Shown here piece after piece: positions 1 to 8,565 of a stretch of DNA of 58,006 nt. This DNA comes from UBA5734 sp964528645. Its GTDB lineage: Bacteria > Bacillota > Clostridia > Saccharofermentanales > UBA5734. The notes under the pieces are model-generated. The model did not search any database and had not been told where the DNA came from. It saw nothing but the letters and a program-made list of their open reading frames with translations. The position numbers and the translations under genes were made by a program. Positions within the stretch are counted from its first letter, which is position 1. Each line of letters opens with the position of its first letter. The stretch covers positions 1 to 58,006 of the forward strand of contig CAZGSR010000014.1 of the NCBI GenBank assembly GCA_964528645.1. Reading direction: 5' to 3'.

Positions 1-148
1 ATACTTCTATTTTACAAAACTTCGATTGTCTTGAGAATTAATCAGCGGTTCCCTAAGAAAAGGGTGAGCTTCAAGTTCATGAGTTGAGCGAAATTTATGC
101 GTCTCAGAAATGACAATCAGGTGGTACACGGCCCGGTTTTTTTGCAGG

Positions 149-177
149 TTTGTGTAGGGGTGCACTCATGATATGAT
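149..177 (+). promoter_or_regulatory. Putative promoter of the HipA-like/radical SAM pair
   Basis: An extended -10 (TG at 169-170 then TATGAT at 172-177) lies 38 bases before the first ATG. The -35 at 17-base spacing, TTTGTG at 149-154, is weak. The call rests mainly on the extended -10. Confidence 0.4.
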
Positions 178-215
178 AGGTCTATCCTACGAAATGAAAG
201 GACGCCTCCCCTTTG

Positions 216-1358
216 ATGTCTGAATCAGATCGCATGATTTATGAACTCAAGTGCTTTGAGGAAATTCGCCTGACTTTTTCCATGTCAGGTGTGGGGGAAT
301 CTTTTTGTGCTGAAATCATTGAGATGATTCAACCGGACAGGCTTCCTCCGGGTCTCGATCCATCCTCGGAAGGTCTGACTGCTTGGCTAAAGGAAAGGAC
401 AATCCCTAGAAACCGGGCATTCGTCCAATCTTTTCTTGCCAAGCAAGGTCTGAATATCAAAGACACAAAGGCTATTCTGGACATTTCCAAAGGGCTGTCA
501 TTGAATGATGCATTTTGGATCACACCTGAAGGATCCGACGATCGTTTTGCCCATTTCAATCTATATGAAAATCCAATTAGCAGAATTCTATCTGACATCG
601 CGTTTACCGGGTTTGGCTCTCGCCTGAAAAGCGAATTTCGTTCTTCGCCTGAGTTCACGACGAACGGGATGCTGGCAAAAAGCTGGCGGCGACTATCAGG
701 CAGAATCTTGCTTTACAAATCAGGAACTGAAGGTGCTGCCAATACGGGCCAGGAGCCCTATTCCGAATTCTATGCGCATCAGGTTGCCGCTGCATTAGGA
801 ATTCAATCAGTCCCTTATAGCTTGGCTCGCTGGCACAAAAAGTTGTGCTCAACTTGCGAGCTGTTTACCAATATGGATGTCGGATATGTACCCATAGGAC
901 GACTCGTCAAGAAGGGTGGCTACGCAGGCGTGTATCGTTTCTATCAGGAATTGGGTGAAAATTATGGCCAGCGTTTCCGGGAAATGATTTTACTGGATGC
1001 CCTGATTTGCAATGAAGACAGGCATTTTGGCAACTTTGGCCTGCTTTTTGACAATCATGACAGCCGATTAATTAGACCTGCCCCCTTGTTTGATCATGGT
1101 CTGAGCTTGTTTAATTTTGCAATGCCAGATGACCTGGATGACCTCGATGCCTATGCCAAGACGCGACTTGCAGCTACAGGTGAGAATTTTCTGGATTTAG
1201 TTCAAACTTTTTGTGAACCACAAGAACTGCACAAGCTGGCTCGTCTGCAGCATTTCCGTTTTCAAAAACATCATCGCCATAATTGGCCTGATGACCGGCT
1301 CAAAGCGATCGAATCCTTCATTCGTCACCGAGCCCAGATTTTGGCAACACTGAAATAA
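216..1358 (+). CDS. HipA-like kinase-fold protein
   Basis: A 380-residue protein with HipA/CtkA-type kinase signatures: a GRILLYKSG segment with the likely ATP-binding Lys, an EPYSEFYAHQVA helix, a catalytic-loop motif NEDRHFGNFGLL and the metal-binding LFDHGLSLF. The first 110 or so residues are a family-specific N-terminal region with a PRNR stretch and not the usual HipA N-terminal subdomain. The start is ATG at 216, after AAAGGA; a TTG at 213 is also possible. No HipB-type XRE antitoxin is adjacent. It is followed after 15 bases by a radical SAM gene on the same strand, which suggests one transcript. The gene is AT-richer than the bulk of the window. The substrate is unknown; kinase activity is inferred from motifs only. 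Confidence 0.72.
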   Translation: MSESDRMIYELKCFEEIRLTFSMSGVGESFCAEIIEMIQPDRLPPGLDPSSEGLTAWLKERTIPRNRAFVQSFLAKQGLNIKDTKAILDISKGLSLNDAFWITPEGSDDRFAHFNLYENPISRILSDIAFTGFGSRLKSEFRSSPEFTTNGMLAKSWRRLSGRILLYKSGTEGAANTGQEPYSEFYAHQVAAALGIQSVPYSLARWHKKLCSTCELFTNMDVGYVPIGRLVKKGGYAGVYRFYQELGENYGQRFREMILLDALICNEDRHFGNFGLLFDNHDSRLIRPAPLFDHGLSLFNFAMPDDLDDLDAYAKTRLAATGENFLDLVQTFCEPQELHKLARLQHFRFQKHHRHNWPDDRLKAIESFIRHRAQILATLK

Positions 1359-1373
1359 TAGGAGCCCACAATT

Positions 1374-2513
1374 TTGAAATCACTCAGCCTTCTCATCAAA
1401 CCCGCATCCGGCAACTGCCAACTGCGCTGCCGCTATTGCTTCTACGAAAATGTCTCCGAGTCGCGCGAGACCTCATACTACGGCCTGATGACCCTGGACA
1501 CTCTGGACCTGCTCGTTAAAAAAGCGATCGCCGAAACCACAGATCACTGCACCTTTGCCTTCCAGGGTGGGGAACCGACTCTGGCCGGACTTGATTTTTA
1601 CCGCGAGCTGATTCGTTTGCAGGAAAAGTACCGGGCCGAGTTCCAGAAAATATCACTGGTGATCCACAACGCCATTCAGACCAACGGCATGCTCCTCGAC
1701 GACGACTGGTGCGCTTTTCTGGCCCAACACAAGTTCCTGGTCGGACTGTCACTCGACGGGGATAAGGACATTCACGATCTGAACCGGATCGATGCCCAGG
1801 GCAAGGGCACCTATACCAGAGCGATGAAAGCTGCCAAGTTGCTGGAAAAGCACCAGGTCGAGTTCAACATCCTGGTGGTTGTCACCCGTCAGCTGGCTCG
1901 CCGGGCCAAACATATCTATCATACTCTGGTCAAAAATGGTTTTCGCTACCTCCAGTTCATCCCCTGCATCGACGATTTCGGCAAAGAACCGGGGTCCAGC
2001 CCTTTTTCACTGACCGCAGAGCGCTACGGCGACTTTCTCAAGACACTGTTCGACGAATGGTACAAGGATTTCATGGCGGGTCAGTACATCAGCATTCGCC
2101 ATTTCGACAACTGGATCCACATGCTGCAGGGTCAGCCGCCGGAGACATGCAGCATGAGCGGCCGCTGCACGTGTTATGGGGTCGTCGAAGCCGATGGCAG
2201 TGTCTATCCATGCGATTTCTATGTTTTGGACCCTTGGAAACTCGGCACGGTCCAGGAAAATACGTTCGAAGAGATGCTCACCTGCCAGTTGGCTGAGGAC
2301 TTTCTCCAGGCATCCTGGCCCGTCGCCTCGAAGTGTCAGGCCTGCAAGTATTACCCGATCTGCCGCGGTGGTTGCCGGCGTGACCGTGAACCGCTTCTGG
2401 CTGGGGAAGGGCAGGAAGCCAGTCTCAACATCTATTGCGACGCCTATTTGGCCTTTTTCGATCATGCCTTGGGACAGATGCAGCAGATCGCGCGGATGAC
2501 GACCCGAAGATAG
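1374..2513 (+). CDS. SPASM-domain radical SAM enzyme, anaerobic sulfatase-maturase-like
   Basis: A 379-residue protein opening with the radical SAM cluster motif C-x3-C-x2-C (Cys15, Cys19, Cys22), then FQGGEP for SAM contact. The Cys-rich C-terminal third has the SPASM pattern typical of anSME enzymes, including GSVYPCDFYVLD and CxxCxYYxxCRGGCRRDRE. Enzymes of this family oxidise an active-site Cys or Ser of a sulfatase to formylglycine, and related ones mature peptides. The start is TTG after AGGAG at 1361-1365. No sulfatase and no Cys-rich precursor peptide is visible nearby; its only partner is the preceding HipA-like kinase gene, 15 bases upstream. The family call is firm; the substrate is open. 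Confidence 0.88.
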   Translation: MKSLSLLIKPASGNCQLRCRYCFYENVSESRETSYYGLMTLDTLDLLVKKAIAETTDHCTFAFQGGEPTLAGLDFYRELIRLQEKYRAEFQKISLVIHNAIQTNGMLLDDDWCAFLAQHKFLVGLSLDGDKDIHDLNRIDAQGKGTYTRAMKAAKLLEKHQVEFNILVVVTRQLARRAKHIYHTLVKNGFRYLQFIPCIDDFGKEPGSSPFSLTAERYGDFLKTLFDEWYKDFMAGQYISIRHFDNWIHMLQGQPPETCSMSGRCTCYGVVEADGSVYPCDFYVLDPWKLGTVQENTFEEMLTCQLAEDFLQASWPVASKCQACKYYPICRGGCRRDREPLLAGEGQEASLNIYCDAYLAFFDHALGQMQQIARMTTRR

Positions 2514-2671
2514 GTCTGCGTTTATCTGTTGAGGATTATTGGGCGCAAGAAGTCAGAATTTCAATACTCTGCGTCGGGAAAATGGGTTGATACAGTCAGA
2601 CCATCTGTTAGAAAATAATTATGATCATGATTTGATGTGATTTTCGTTGAAAGGATACCTGAGTCACTGCC

Positions 2672-3397
2672 ATGCCATACATCATCTTAGCTCTGGTCGC
2701 CACCATCATCGGTGCAGTCGTCGGGATTGGCGGTGGCCTGATCATGCGTCCAATGCTCGGCATCATGGGCGTCGCCAAGGATCTGGCTTCGTTCACATCC
2801 GCCATCGCTGTCTTTTTCATGGCGATATCCAACCTGATCACCCACCATCGCCGCGGCACCAAGATCGAGCTCAAGGGGACGATCCCCCTGGCTATCGGCA
2901 GCATTATCGGCGGATTCTCCGGCGGCGCGCTGGTCAAAATCGTCTCGACTGAAGCGATCAACATTGGCTACATCTTTGTCCTGATCCTGATTCTGGTTGC
3001 CGTGCTCGGTCGACCCTATCTCAAACCATTCAAAGTCAAAAATCCCATCGCCCAGATGGCTATCGGCCTGGTCACCGGTTCACTTTCCGGCCTTTTCGGC
3101 ATCGGTGGTGGCCCCCTGCAAGTGGCGGCGCTGCTTCTGTTTTTCAACATACCGGCCAAGGAAGCTGCCGTCCAGAGTGTTTTGATCACCCTGCTGACCA
3201 CGTCTGCAGCATTGCTGCGTTATACCATGGATGGCTACGCGAGTTTCTCGATTGCCATGTATATGGTGCCGGCCGCCATCATCGGCGGCCTTCTCGGCAG
3301 TATTCTCAACCGCAAGTTCTCGAACCGGATGATCACGATCATCTTCTGCGCGGTCATCGCGATTATGCTGGTGATGCAGGTCGTTGCGGTGGTGTGA
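2672..3397 (+). CDS. TauE/SafE-family anion exporter (sulfite exporter-like)
   Basis: A 241-residue very hydrophobic protein with the duplicated TauE/SafE architecture. Two glycine-rich repeats, VGIGGGLIMRPML near residue 18 and FGIGGGPLQVAAL near residue 145, each begin a four-helix half. This family moves sulfite, sulfonates or other organic anions across the membrane. The length is usual for the family. The ATG at 2672 lies 17 bases after AAAGGA, so the ribosome binding site is weak and the start is the least certain point. It stands alone; the substrate cannot be read from the context. Confidence 0.85.
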   Translation: MPYIILALVATIIGAVVGIGGGLIMRPMLGIMGVAKDLASFTSAIAVFFMAISNLITHHRRGTKIELKGTIPLAIGSIIGGFSGGALVKIVSTEAINIGYIFVLILILVAVLGRPYLKPFKVKNPIAQMAIGLVTGSLSGLFGIGGGPLQVAALLLFFNIPAKEAAVQSVLITLLTTSAALLRYTMDGYASFSIAMYMVPAAIIGGLLGSILNRKFSNRMITIIFCAVIAIMLVMQVVAVV

Positions 3398-3476
3398 GGC
3401 GGCAACAGAAAGTAATTGTTCATCTCCTGTGTGCTGATCTAAAAGAATAAATATAGGTATTATATTCCAATTCCCG

Positions 3477-3504
3477 TTGACATTCTCCTGTTAAGCTTCA
3501 TAAT
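3477..3504 (+). promoter_or_regulatory. Promoter of the broken LacI-family gene
   Basis: TTGACA at 3477-3482 and CATAAT at 3499-3504 are separated by 16 bases, 52 bases before the LacI-type ATG. It would now transcribe the fused fragment and probably the genes behind it. Confidence 0.5.
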
Positions 3505-3556
3505 CGAATATACATACGTGTTTATATTGATATTTTCGATTTCCAAGGAGTACTTC

Positions 3557-3895
3557 ATGGGAACTTCTTTTAAGCGGGTTTCCCGGGCGGATGTTGCTCG
3601 ACATGCAGGCGTGAGTGAAACCATTGTTTCTTACGTTTTGAACAACAATCGCTATGTCGATAAGACAAAGCGGGAACGGGTAGAACAGGCCATCCGAGAA
3701 TTGCACTATTTACCTAACAACAGTGCCCGTGCACTGAAGGGTAAACGAAGTAATCAGATCATATTCATCGCTGACAAGATTTCGAATGAGCATTTTGGTC
3801 GCATTATTGCTGAGATGGATCAATCCGCTTATGAATATGGTTATCTGGTATCCCTTGTCAGTAATCGGAATAATGATGCATTCATTTCTCATATT
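3557..3895 (+). pseudogene. LacI-family regulator, 5' fragment
   Basis: The first 113 residues of a LacI/GalR regulator: an intact N-terminal helix-turn-helix (SRADVARHAGVSETIVSYVLN), the hinge helix (PNNSARALKGKRS) and the start of the sugar-binding domain. ATG 3557 follows AAGGAG. At about 3895 the similarity stops abruptly and the sequence becomes phosphofructokinase in another frame; the LacI frame runs on to a stop at 3946 with meaningless residues. A normal family member is about 340 residues, so two thirds are missing. The peptide could still fold as a DNA-binding domain, but without effector binding or dimerisation it is unlikely to act normally. Confidence 0.8.
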
Positions 3896-3897
3896 CC

Positions 3898-4683
3898 CTG
3901 CTGGTGGCCGGGATCCCCAAGACAATCGACAATGACCTGGCCCTGACCGATCATTCACCCGGCTTTGGCAGTGCAGCCCGCTACATCGCCCAGACAATAA
4001 GGGAAATTGCCACCGATGTCTTGTCATTGCCCCTCCATGTCTGCATCGTCGAAGTGATGGGGCGAAATGCAGGTTGGCTCACGGCGGCTGCAGCCCTGGC
4101 CAGGACATCAGGAAACCCCGCCCCCCATCTGATATACTTGCCCGAGCGACCTTTCATCGAAGCTGAATTCCTGGCGGATGTCAGGGCTTGTCACGAGCAA
4201 TACGGCGGTGTGGTGGTTGCAGTCAGTGAAGGTCTGCATCTCGAAAATGGCCAGCCAATCGTTCCGCCCATCTTCAAAACGGACCGCTCGGTGTATTTTG
4301 GTGACGTCAGTGCCTACCTGGCAGAGCTGGTCATTAAAAAGCTGGGCATCAAGGCCAGAAGCGAAAAACCGGGAATAGCCGGCCGTTCGTCCATCGCCCT
4401 GCAATCTGCGGTTGACCGTGAAGAAGCAGTCCTGGCTGGCCGTGTGGCGGCTCAAGCCGTCCTCGGTGGCGCCAGCAAAGTCATGGTCGGCTTCAATCGC
4501 CTCTCAACGTCACCTTACAAGATCGAGCCGGTCCTTCTGCCGATTGATCAGATCAAGCTGACCGAGCGCCTGATGCCAGACGCTTATATCAATGAACGCG
4601 GGAACGATGTGACCGAGGCGTTCTGTGACTGGTGCCGCCCGCTGCTCGGCGAAGCATTGCCGGAGTTTATCAGTCTGGTCTAG
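3898..4683 (+). pseudogene. 6-phosphofructokinase (PPi-dependent-like), 5'-truncated
   Basis: The reading frame enters at the conserved PFK motif GIPKTIDNDL and continues through FGSAARY, VEVMGRNAGWL (the family MGR loop) and a standard C-terminus, about 259 residues. The N-terminal 100 or more residues with the glycine-rich phosphate-binding loop are missing; in their place stands the LacI fragment in another frame. GTG 3904 could start translation but has no convincing ribosome binding site, and the product would lack the phosphoryl-donor site. The downstream isomerase and racemase are intact, so the lesion removed only the 5' part of an apparent pfk-tim-larA operon. A deletion or an assembly join would look the same. 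Confidence 0.82.
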
Positions 4684-4704
4684 ACCATCCTGGAGGTATC
4701 TGAC

Positions 4705-5544
4705 ATGAAACACATCTATTTAAACCTCAAGCGCTTCGATATTCCGCCGGAACTGGGCGGGGTCAACCGGATTGCCCCGATCCAGGACTGGGGCGCATTC
4801 GTCGTCACCCAGACCCAGGACCAGCTGACTCAGTTCGATCCGGCGCAGGTGGAATTTGTCCAGTTCCTGCCGGAGGCCCATCTGATTGCCGCTGCTGCCG
4901 CCCTAAAACCGGGCAGTGCCGTCCAACTTGGCAGCCAGGGCGTCTATCGCGAAGATACTGCAGTTGGCGGCAATTTCGGGGCCTTCACGACCAACCGACC
5001 GGCCAATGCGGTCAAGGCACTCGGCGCTACGGCCACCCTGATCGGCCATTGCGAGGAACGTCGCGACAAGGCCGGCATCCTGGCCGAAGCCGGTGTCATC
5101 GATCCAGCAGCGGTCAACCGGATCCTGAACCAGGAAGTCAAGGCCGCTGTCGCTGCCGGGCTCTCGGTTCTGTACTGCATTGGCGAGACCAGCGAGGAAC
5201 AAGGCCGCTGGCAGGACGTGTTGTCCGAGCAGCTTTCGGTTGGCCTGTCTGGTGTCGATACCAGCCGCGTCGTCATTGCCTACGAACCCGTCTGGGCGAT
5301 CGGCCCGGGCAAGACACCGCCGGACCGGGCGTACATCGAAAAAATCGCCCGCTTTGTCAAAGAGCAGACCAACGGGATGGACATCGTCTATGGCGGCGGC
5401 CTGAAGGTCGACAATGCCGCGATGTTGGCATCCATCCCCGAGATTGACGGTGGCCTGATCGCCCTGACCCGCTTCTCCGGCGAGATCGGGTTCTATCCGG
5501 ACGAGTACATCGAGATCATCCGCACATACCTGAATGCTGTCTAA
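4705..5544 (+). CDS. Triosephosphate isomerase family protein, atypical paralogue
   Basis: A 279-residue TIM-barrel protein, a little longer than the usual 250. The catalytic residues are recognisable: Lys9 in NLK, His115 in IGHCEERR, and Glu194 in AYEPVWAIGPGKT. Signature loops are altered: IGHCEERR has an extra residue compared with the common IGHSERR, and the phosphate-binding loop reads YGGGLK where YGGSV is usual. The gene starts 21 bases after the pfk remnant and ends 15 bases before the larA-like gene, so these form an operon. The divergence and company suggest a role in a side pathway for a triose or related sugar phosphate; that is inference. Confidence 0.8.
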   Translation: MKHIYLNLKRFDIPPELGGVNRIAPIQDWGAFVVTQTQDQLTQFDPAQVEFVQFLPEAHLIAAAAALKPGSAVQLGSQGVYREDTAVGGNFGAFTTNRPANAVKALGATATLIGHCEERRDKAGILAEAGVIDPAAVNRILNQEVKAAVAAGLSVLYCIGETSEEQGRWQDVLSEQLSVGLSGVDTSRVVIAYEPVWAIGPGKTPPDRAYIEKIARFVKEQTNGMDIVYGGGLKVDNAAMLASIPEIDGGLIALTRFSGEIGFYPDEYIEIIRTYLNAV

Positions 5545-5559
5545 CCGAGGAGGAATATC

Positions 5560-7047
5560 ATGAAACTGGAATTTGAATACGGTCACGGCACCGTCAGCGC
5601 CGAGCTCCCTGACAATACCGACGTCTTCATCCCCGGTGTGACCGTACCGGACCCGGCCTGTATCCCCGAGGAGCAGGTGATCGAAGCGACTCGCCAGAGC
5701 CTGCTCAATCCGATCGGTATGCCACCCTTGAGCCAACTGGCGAAAAAGGGCAGCAAGTGCGTCATTATTTTCCCGGACCGGGTCAAGGGCGGCGAGCAGG
5801 CGACCAGCCACCGCAAGGTCTCGATCCCTCTGGTGTTGGAGGAGCTCTATAAGGCCGGTGTCGAGAAGAAGGATGTGCTCCTGATCTGCTCCAATGGCCT
5901 GCACCGGAAAAATACCGAGCAGGAAATCCGCGGTGTGCTCGGGGATGCGATTTTTAACGAATTCTGGCCGACCCACCAGATCATCAACCACGACAGCGAA
6001 GACTACGACCATCTGATCGACCTGGGCACAACCGAACGCGGTGACCCGGTCCTGATGAACAAATATGTCTATGATGCCGACGTGGCGATCCTGATCGGCC
6101 ACACCCAGGGCAATCCCTATGGTGGTTACAGCGGCGGCTACAAGCATTGCTCGACCGGCATCACCCATTGGAAAAGCATCGCCAGTCACCATGTGCCACA
6201 GGTCATGCACCGGCCGGACTTCACCCCGGTTAGCAGCACGAGCCTGATGCGCAGCAAGTTTGACGAAATTGGCATGCACATGGAAGACCGCATGGGCAAG
6301 AAGTTCTTCTGCTGCGACGCGGTGCTCGATTCCAAATCACGCCAGATCGCGATTTTCAGCGGCTATGCCAAAGAGTTGCAGCCGCTCAGTTGGGAAGTGG
6401 CGGACAAACGCACGTACTGCCACTGGGCTGAGAAGAAGTACGACGTGATGATCTTCGGCCTGCCGCAGTTTTTCCACTACGGCGACGGCATGGGCACCAA
6501 CCCGATCATGCTGATGCAAGCCATTAGTGCCCAAGTCGTGCGGCACAAGCGGATCATGAGCGACAACTGCGTCATTATCTGCACCTCGCTGTGCAATGGC
6601 TATTTCCATGACGAGCTCTGGCCCTACCTGCGCGAAATGTATGAGATGTTCCAGCACGACCAGATGAACATCCTGCCGGACATGAACCGCTACGGCGAAC
6701 TGTTCGCGACCCGCGAGGATTATATCCGCCAGTACCGTTACGGCAACGCCTTCCATCCCTTCCACGGCTTCTCGATGATCTCGAGCGCCCATATCGCCGA
6801 GATGAACACCGCGGCCATCTACCTCTGTGGCGCGATCGAGCCTGGCATCGCCCGCGGCATGGGCCTGAAGACCCGGGCCACGGTTGAGGAAGCCCTCGCT
6901 GACGCCAAGAAGAAGATCGTCGGCGAGAACCCCAATATCCTGGCCCTGCCCCTGACCTTCAAGACAACCGCTGTCCACCTGTGCATGAAAGACCCCACCC
7001 AGAACTCCAGCACTGCAGACGTGAGCGGACACCCCTGTTGCGGGTGA
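5560..7047 (+). CDS. LarA/DUF2088-family nickel-pincer racemase homologue
   Basis: A 495-residue protein of the lactate racemase (LarA) superfamily, which epimerises 2-hydroxy acids using a nickel-pincer nucleotide. His115 sits in SNGLHRKN, matching the first catalytic His. The pincer-attachment Lys is Lys195 in YSGGYKHCSTG, and SIASHHVP supplies the downstream nickel-ligand His. Ten residues before the Lys, where LarA has its second catalytic His, this protein has Asn185; His181 lies four residues earlier. It starts after GAGGAGG at ideal spacing. No cofactor genes (larB, larC, larE) occur in the window. A substrate other than lactate seems likely. Confidence 0.82.
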   Translation: MKLEFEYGHGTVSAELPDNTDVFIPGVTVPDPACIPEEQVIEATRQSLLNPIGMPPLSQLAKKGSKCVIIFPDRVKGGEQATSHRKVSIPLVLEELYKAGVEKKDVLLICSNGLHRKNTEQEIRGVLGDAIFNEFWPTHQIINHDSEDYDHLIDLGTTERGDPVLMNKYVYDADVAILIGHTQGNPYGGYSGGYKHCSTGITHWKSIASHHVPQVMHRPDFTPVSSTSLMRSKFDEIGMHMEDRMGKKFFCCDAVLDSKSRQIAIFSGYAKELQPLSWEVADKRTYCHWAEKKYDVMIFGLPQFFHYGDGMGTNPIMLMQAISAQVVRHKRIMSDNCVIICTSLCNGYFHDELWPYLREMYEMFQHDQMNILPDMNRYGELFATREDYIRQYRYGNAFHPFHGFSMISSAHIAEMNTAAIYLCGAIEPGIARGMGLKTRATVEEALADAKKKIVGENPNILALPLTFKTTAVHLCMKDPTQNSSTADVSGHPCCG

Positions 7048-7070
7048 AAACAGGCGAAGACACCTTCCTC

Positions 7071-7103
7071 TGCCGAATTTGGGACGCCGTCCCAAATTCG
7101 GCA
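7071..7103. repeat. 33-nt perfect palindrome, copy 1
   Basis: A 16-bp stem (arm TGCCGAATTTGGGACG) around one central base. The same 33 bases recur at 36060-36092, differing only at the centre (C here, G there). It lies 24 bases after the larA-like stop. With a one-base centre it would extrude as a long hairpin in RNA or DNA. Confidence 0.9.
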
Positions 7104-7115
7104 CAGGCAATTTTG

Positions 7116-7151
7116 ACAGAGACCTTCAAACAAGGTCTCCGGCTGTTTTTT
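7116..7151 (+). terminator. Intrinsic terminator after the larA-like gene
   Basis: The hairpin AGACCTT/AAGGTCT with a 5-base loop is extended by ACAG/CTGT across a small bulge and followed by five T at 7147-7151. Confidence 0.65.
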
Positions 7152-7197
7152 AACCCATGCAGCCTGTTTGATCGTTATAGAATGGTAGAGTAAGACG

Positions 7198-7542
7198 ATG
7201 AACCGATCCAATAGGACTATTGACCAAGTCACTTTATACATTGATTCACACCTGGAAAGTGAATTGCGACGGGAAGAGATTGCGGCCCATGTTCATTACC
7301 ACGTCGATTATTTAACGCGGATGTTCAAAATGGAAAAACAGATTTCCATGAAGGAATACATCATCCAACATAAAATGCAAAAAGCACAAACATTGTTGCA
7401 AAATACGAATCTACCAGTCAGCCAGATCGCGACACAATTAGGCTATCAAAACCTGAGTCATTTCTCGTTTGCGTATAAAAAGGTGGTCGGATTATCTCCA
7501 ATAGAAGATCGCCAGACCGTGTGTGTCCGATCGATGATCTAA
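7198..7542 (+). CDS. Stand-alone AraC-type DNA-binding domain protein
   Basis: A 114-residue protein that is essentially only the double helix-turn-helix domain of AraC/XylS regulators (YIDSHLESELRREEIAAHV near the start, then PVSQIATQLGYQNLSHFS and FAYKKVVGLSP). The usual ligand-binding N-terminal domain is absent, and no coding remnant of it is seen in the 150 bases before the start. The last 15 residues diverge right after GLSP, where EYR normally follows, hinting at a 3' lesion. It is AT-rich beside GC-rich neighbours. It may be a relic of a larger regulator or a functional mini-regulator; I lean to a relic. Confidence 0.6.
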   Translation: MNRSNRTIDQVTLYIDSHLESELRREEIAAHVHYHVDYLTRMFKMEKQISMKEYIIQHKMQKAQTLLQNTNLPVSQIATQLGYQNLSHFSFAYKKVVGLSPIEDRQTVCVRSMI

Positions 7543-7699
7543 TCGCCTGATGTAGGGTTCTTTGTCCACTCCTGGACATTCGTTGTTCAAAATCAGGTGA
7601 TATTCGCAATATGTGCCGATGTGAAGTATCCCAAACCTTCCTCATCGAATCCAATTCTGCTAGTCTATAGTCCAGAAAATTATCATCTGGAGATTTCAC

Positions 7700-8398
7700 A
7701 TGTTACCGATCGGATTAATCACGAATTGTCTGGCTGTCTTGGTGGGCGGCTTGTTTGGGGCTTTGCTCGGTCCGCGCTTTCCTCAGCGCATCAGCACGAA
7801 CATCATCGTGATTTTTGGGTTTTCGGCAATGGCGATCGGAATCAATTCGATTGTCAAAACTCATGCGATGACGCCGGTGATCATTGCCGTGATTCTGGGC
7901 ACGCTGCTGGGGGAATTTCTGGACCTGCAGGCCAGGATTACGCGTTTGGCAGGCGTTTTGGTCAAATACGTACCGCATCACAAAGGCTCTTTTGACATGG
8001 AGCATTTCATCACGATCGTGGTCATTTTCTGTGCCAGTGGCTTCGGAATTTTCGGGGCGCTGACGGAGGGGATGAGCGGGGACTCGAGCTTTTTGCTTTC
8101 CAAAGCCGTGCTGGACTTTTTCACGGCGACGGTGTTTGCGGTTACCTTGGGGGCGGCTGTCGCTTTTATCTCGTTGCCGATGGCTCTTGTGATGGGGTCG
8201 CTCTATTTGCCCGCCGGTGTGATTGCACCACTGATCAATCCTGTCATGCTGCAAGATTTCATCGCCTGCGGCGGCATACTGACCCTGGCGGCAGGGCTTA
8301 GAGTCAGTGCGATCAAGCACTATCCGATCGCTAACATGATCCCGTCCCTGGTGCTGGTTCTGCCGGTTTCGGCGGCTTGGACCGCCCTGATGGGATGA
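7700..8398 (+). CDS. DUF554 family membrane protein
   Basis: A 232-residue integral membrane protein. It has the DUF554 hallmarks: an N-terminal ITNCLAVLVGGLFGALLG segment, the IGINSI stretch, ILGTLLGEFLDL, and the C-terminal GLRVSAIKHYPIANMIP. About six to seven membrane segments are evident. GGAG lies eight bases before the ATG. The molecular function of the family is unknown. It is monocistronic: the next gene points the other way. Confidence 0.85.
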   Translation: MLPIGLITNCLAVLVGGLFGALLGPRFPQRISTNIIVIFGFSAMAIGINSIVKTHAMTPVIIAVILGTLLGEFLDLQARITRLAGVLVKYVPHHKGSFDMEHFITIVVIFCASGFGIFGALTEGMSGDSSFLLSKAVLDFFTATVFAVTLGAAVAFISLPMALVMGSLYLPAGVIAPLINPVMLQDFIACGGILTLAAGLRVSAIKHYPIANMIPSLVLVLPVSAAWTALMG

Positions 8399-8565
8399 GG
8401 GGATTTCAACGCGCATTCACTGCTGTTAATAATCCGATGTTTCATTCGCGAAAACGACTCCGTCGATCCTGAAAATGATGAGACGTGGCTGTTTTCGAAA
8501 ATGTCCCGTGTGTCGTAGTGGCTTCTTCAATGAACCCAGTTGTCGTTAGGAATCGTTTGCCTATT

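Noticed and set aside
213..1358. Complete HipAB toxin-antitoxin module
   Set aside because: No XRE-type antitoxin gene precedes or follows; the co-oriented neighbour is a radical SAM enzyme.
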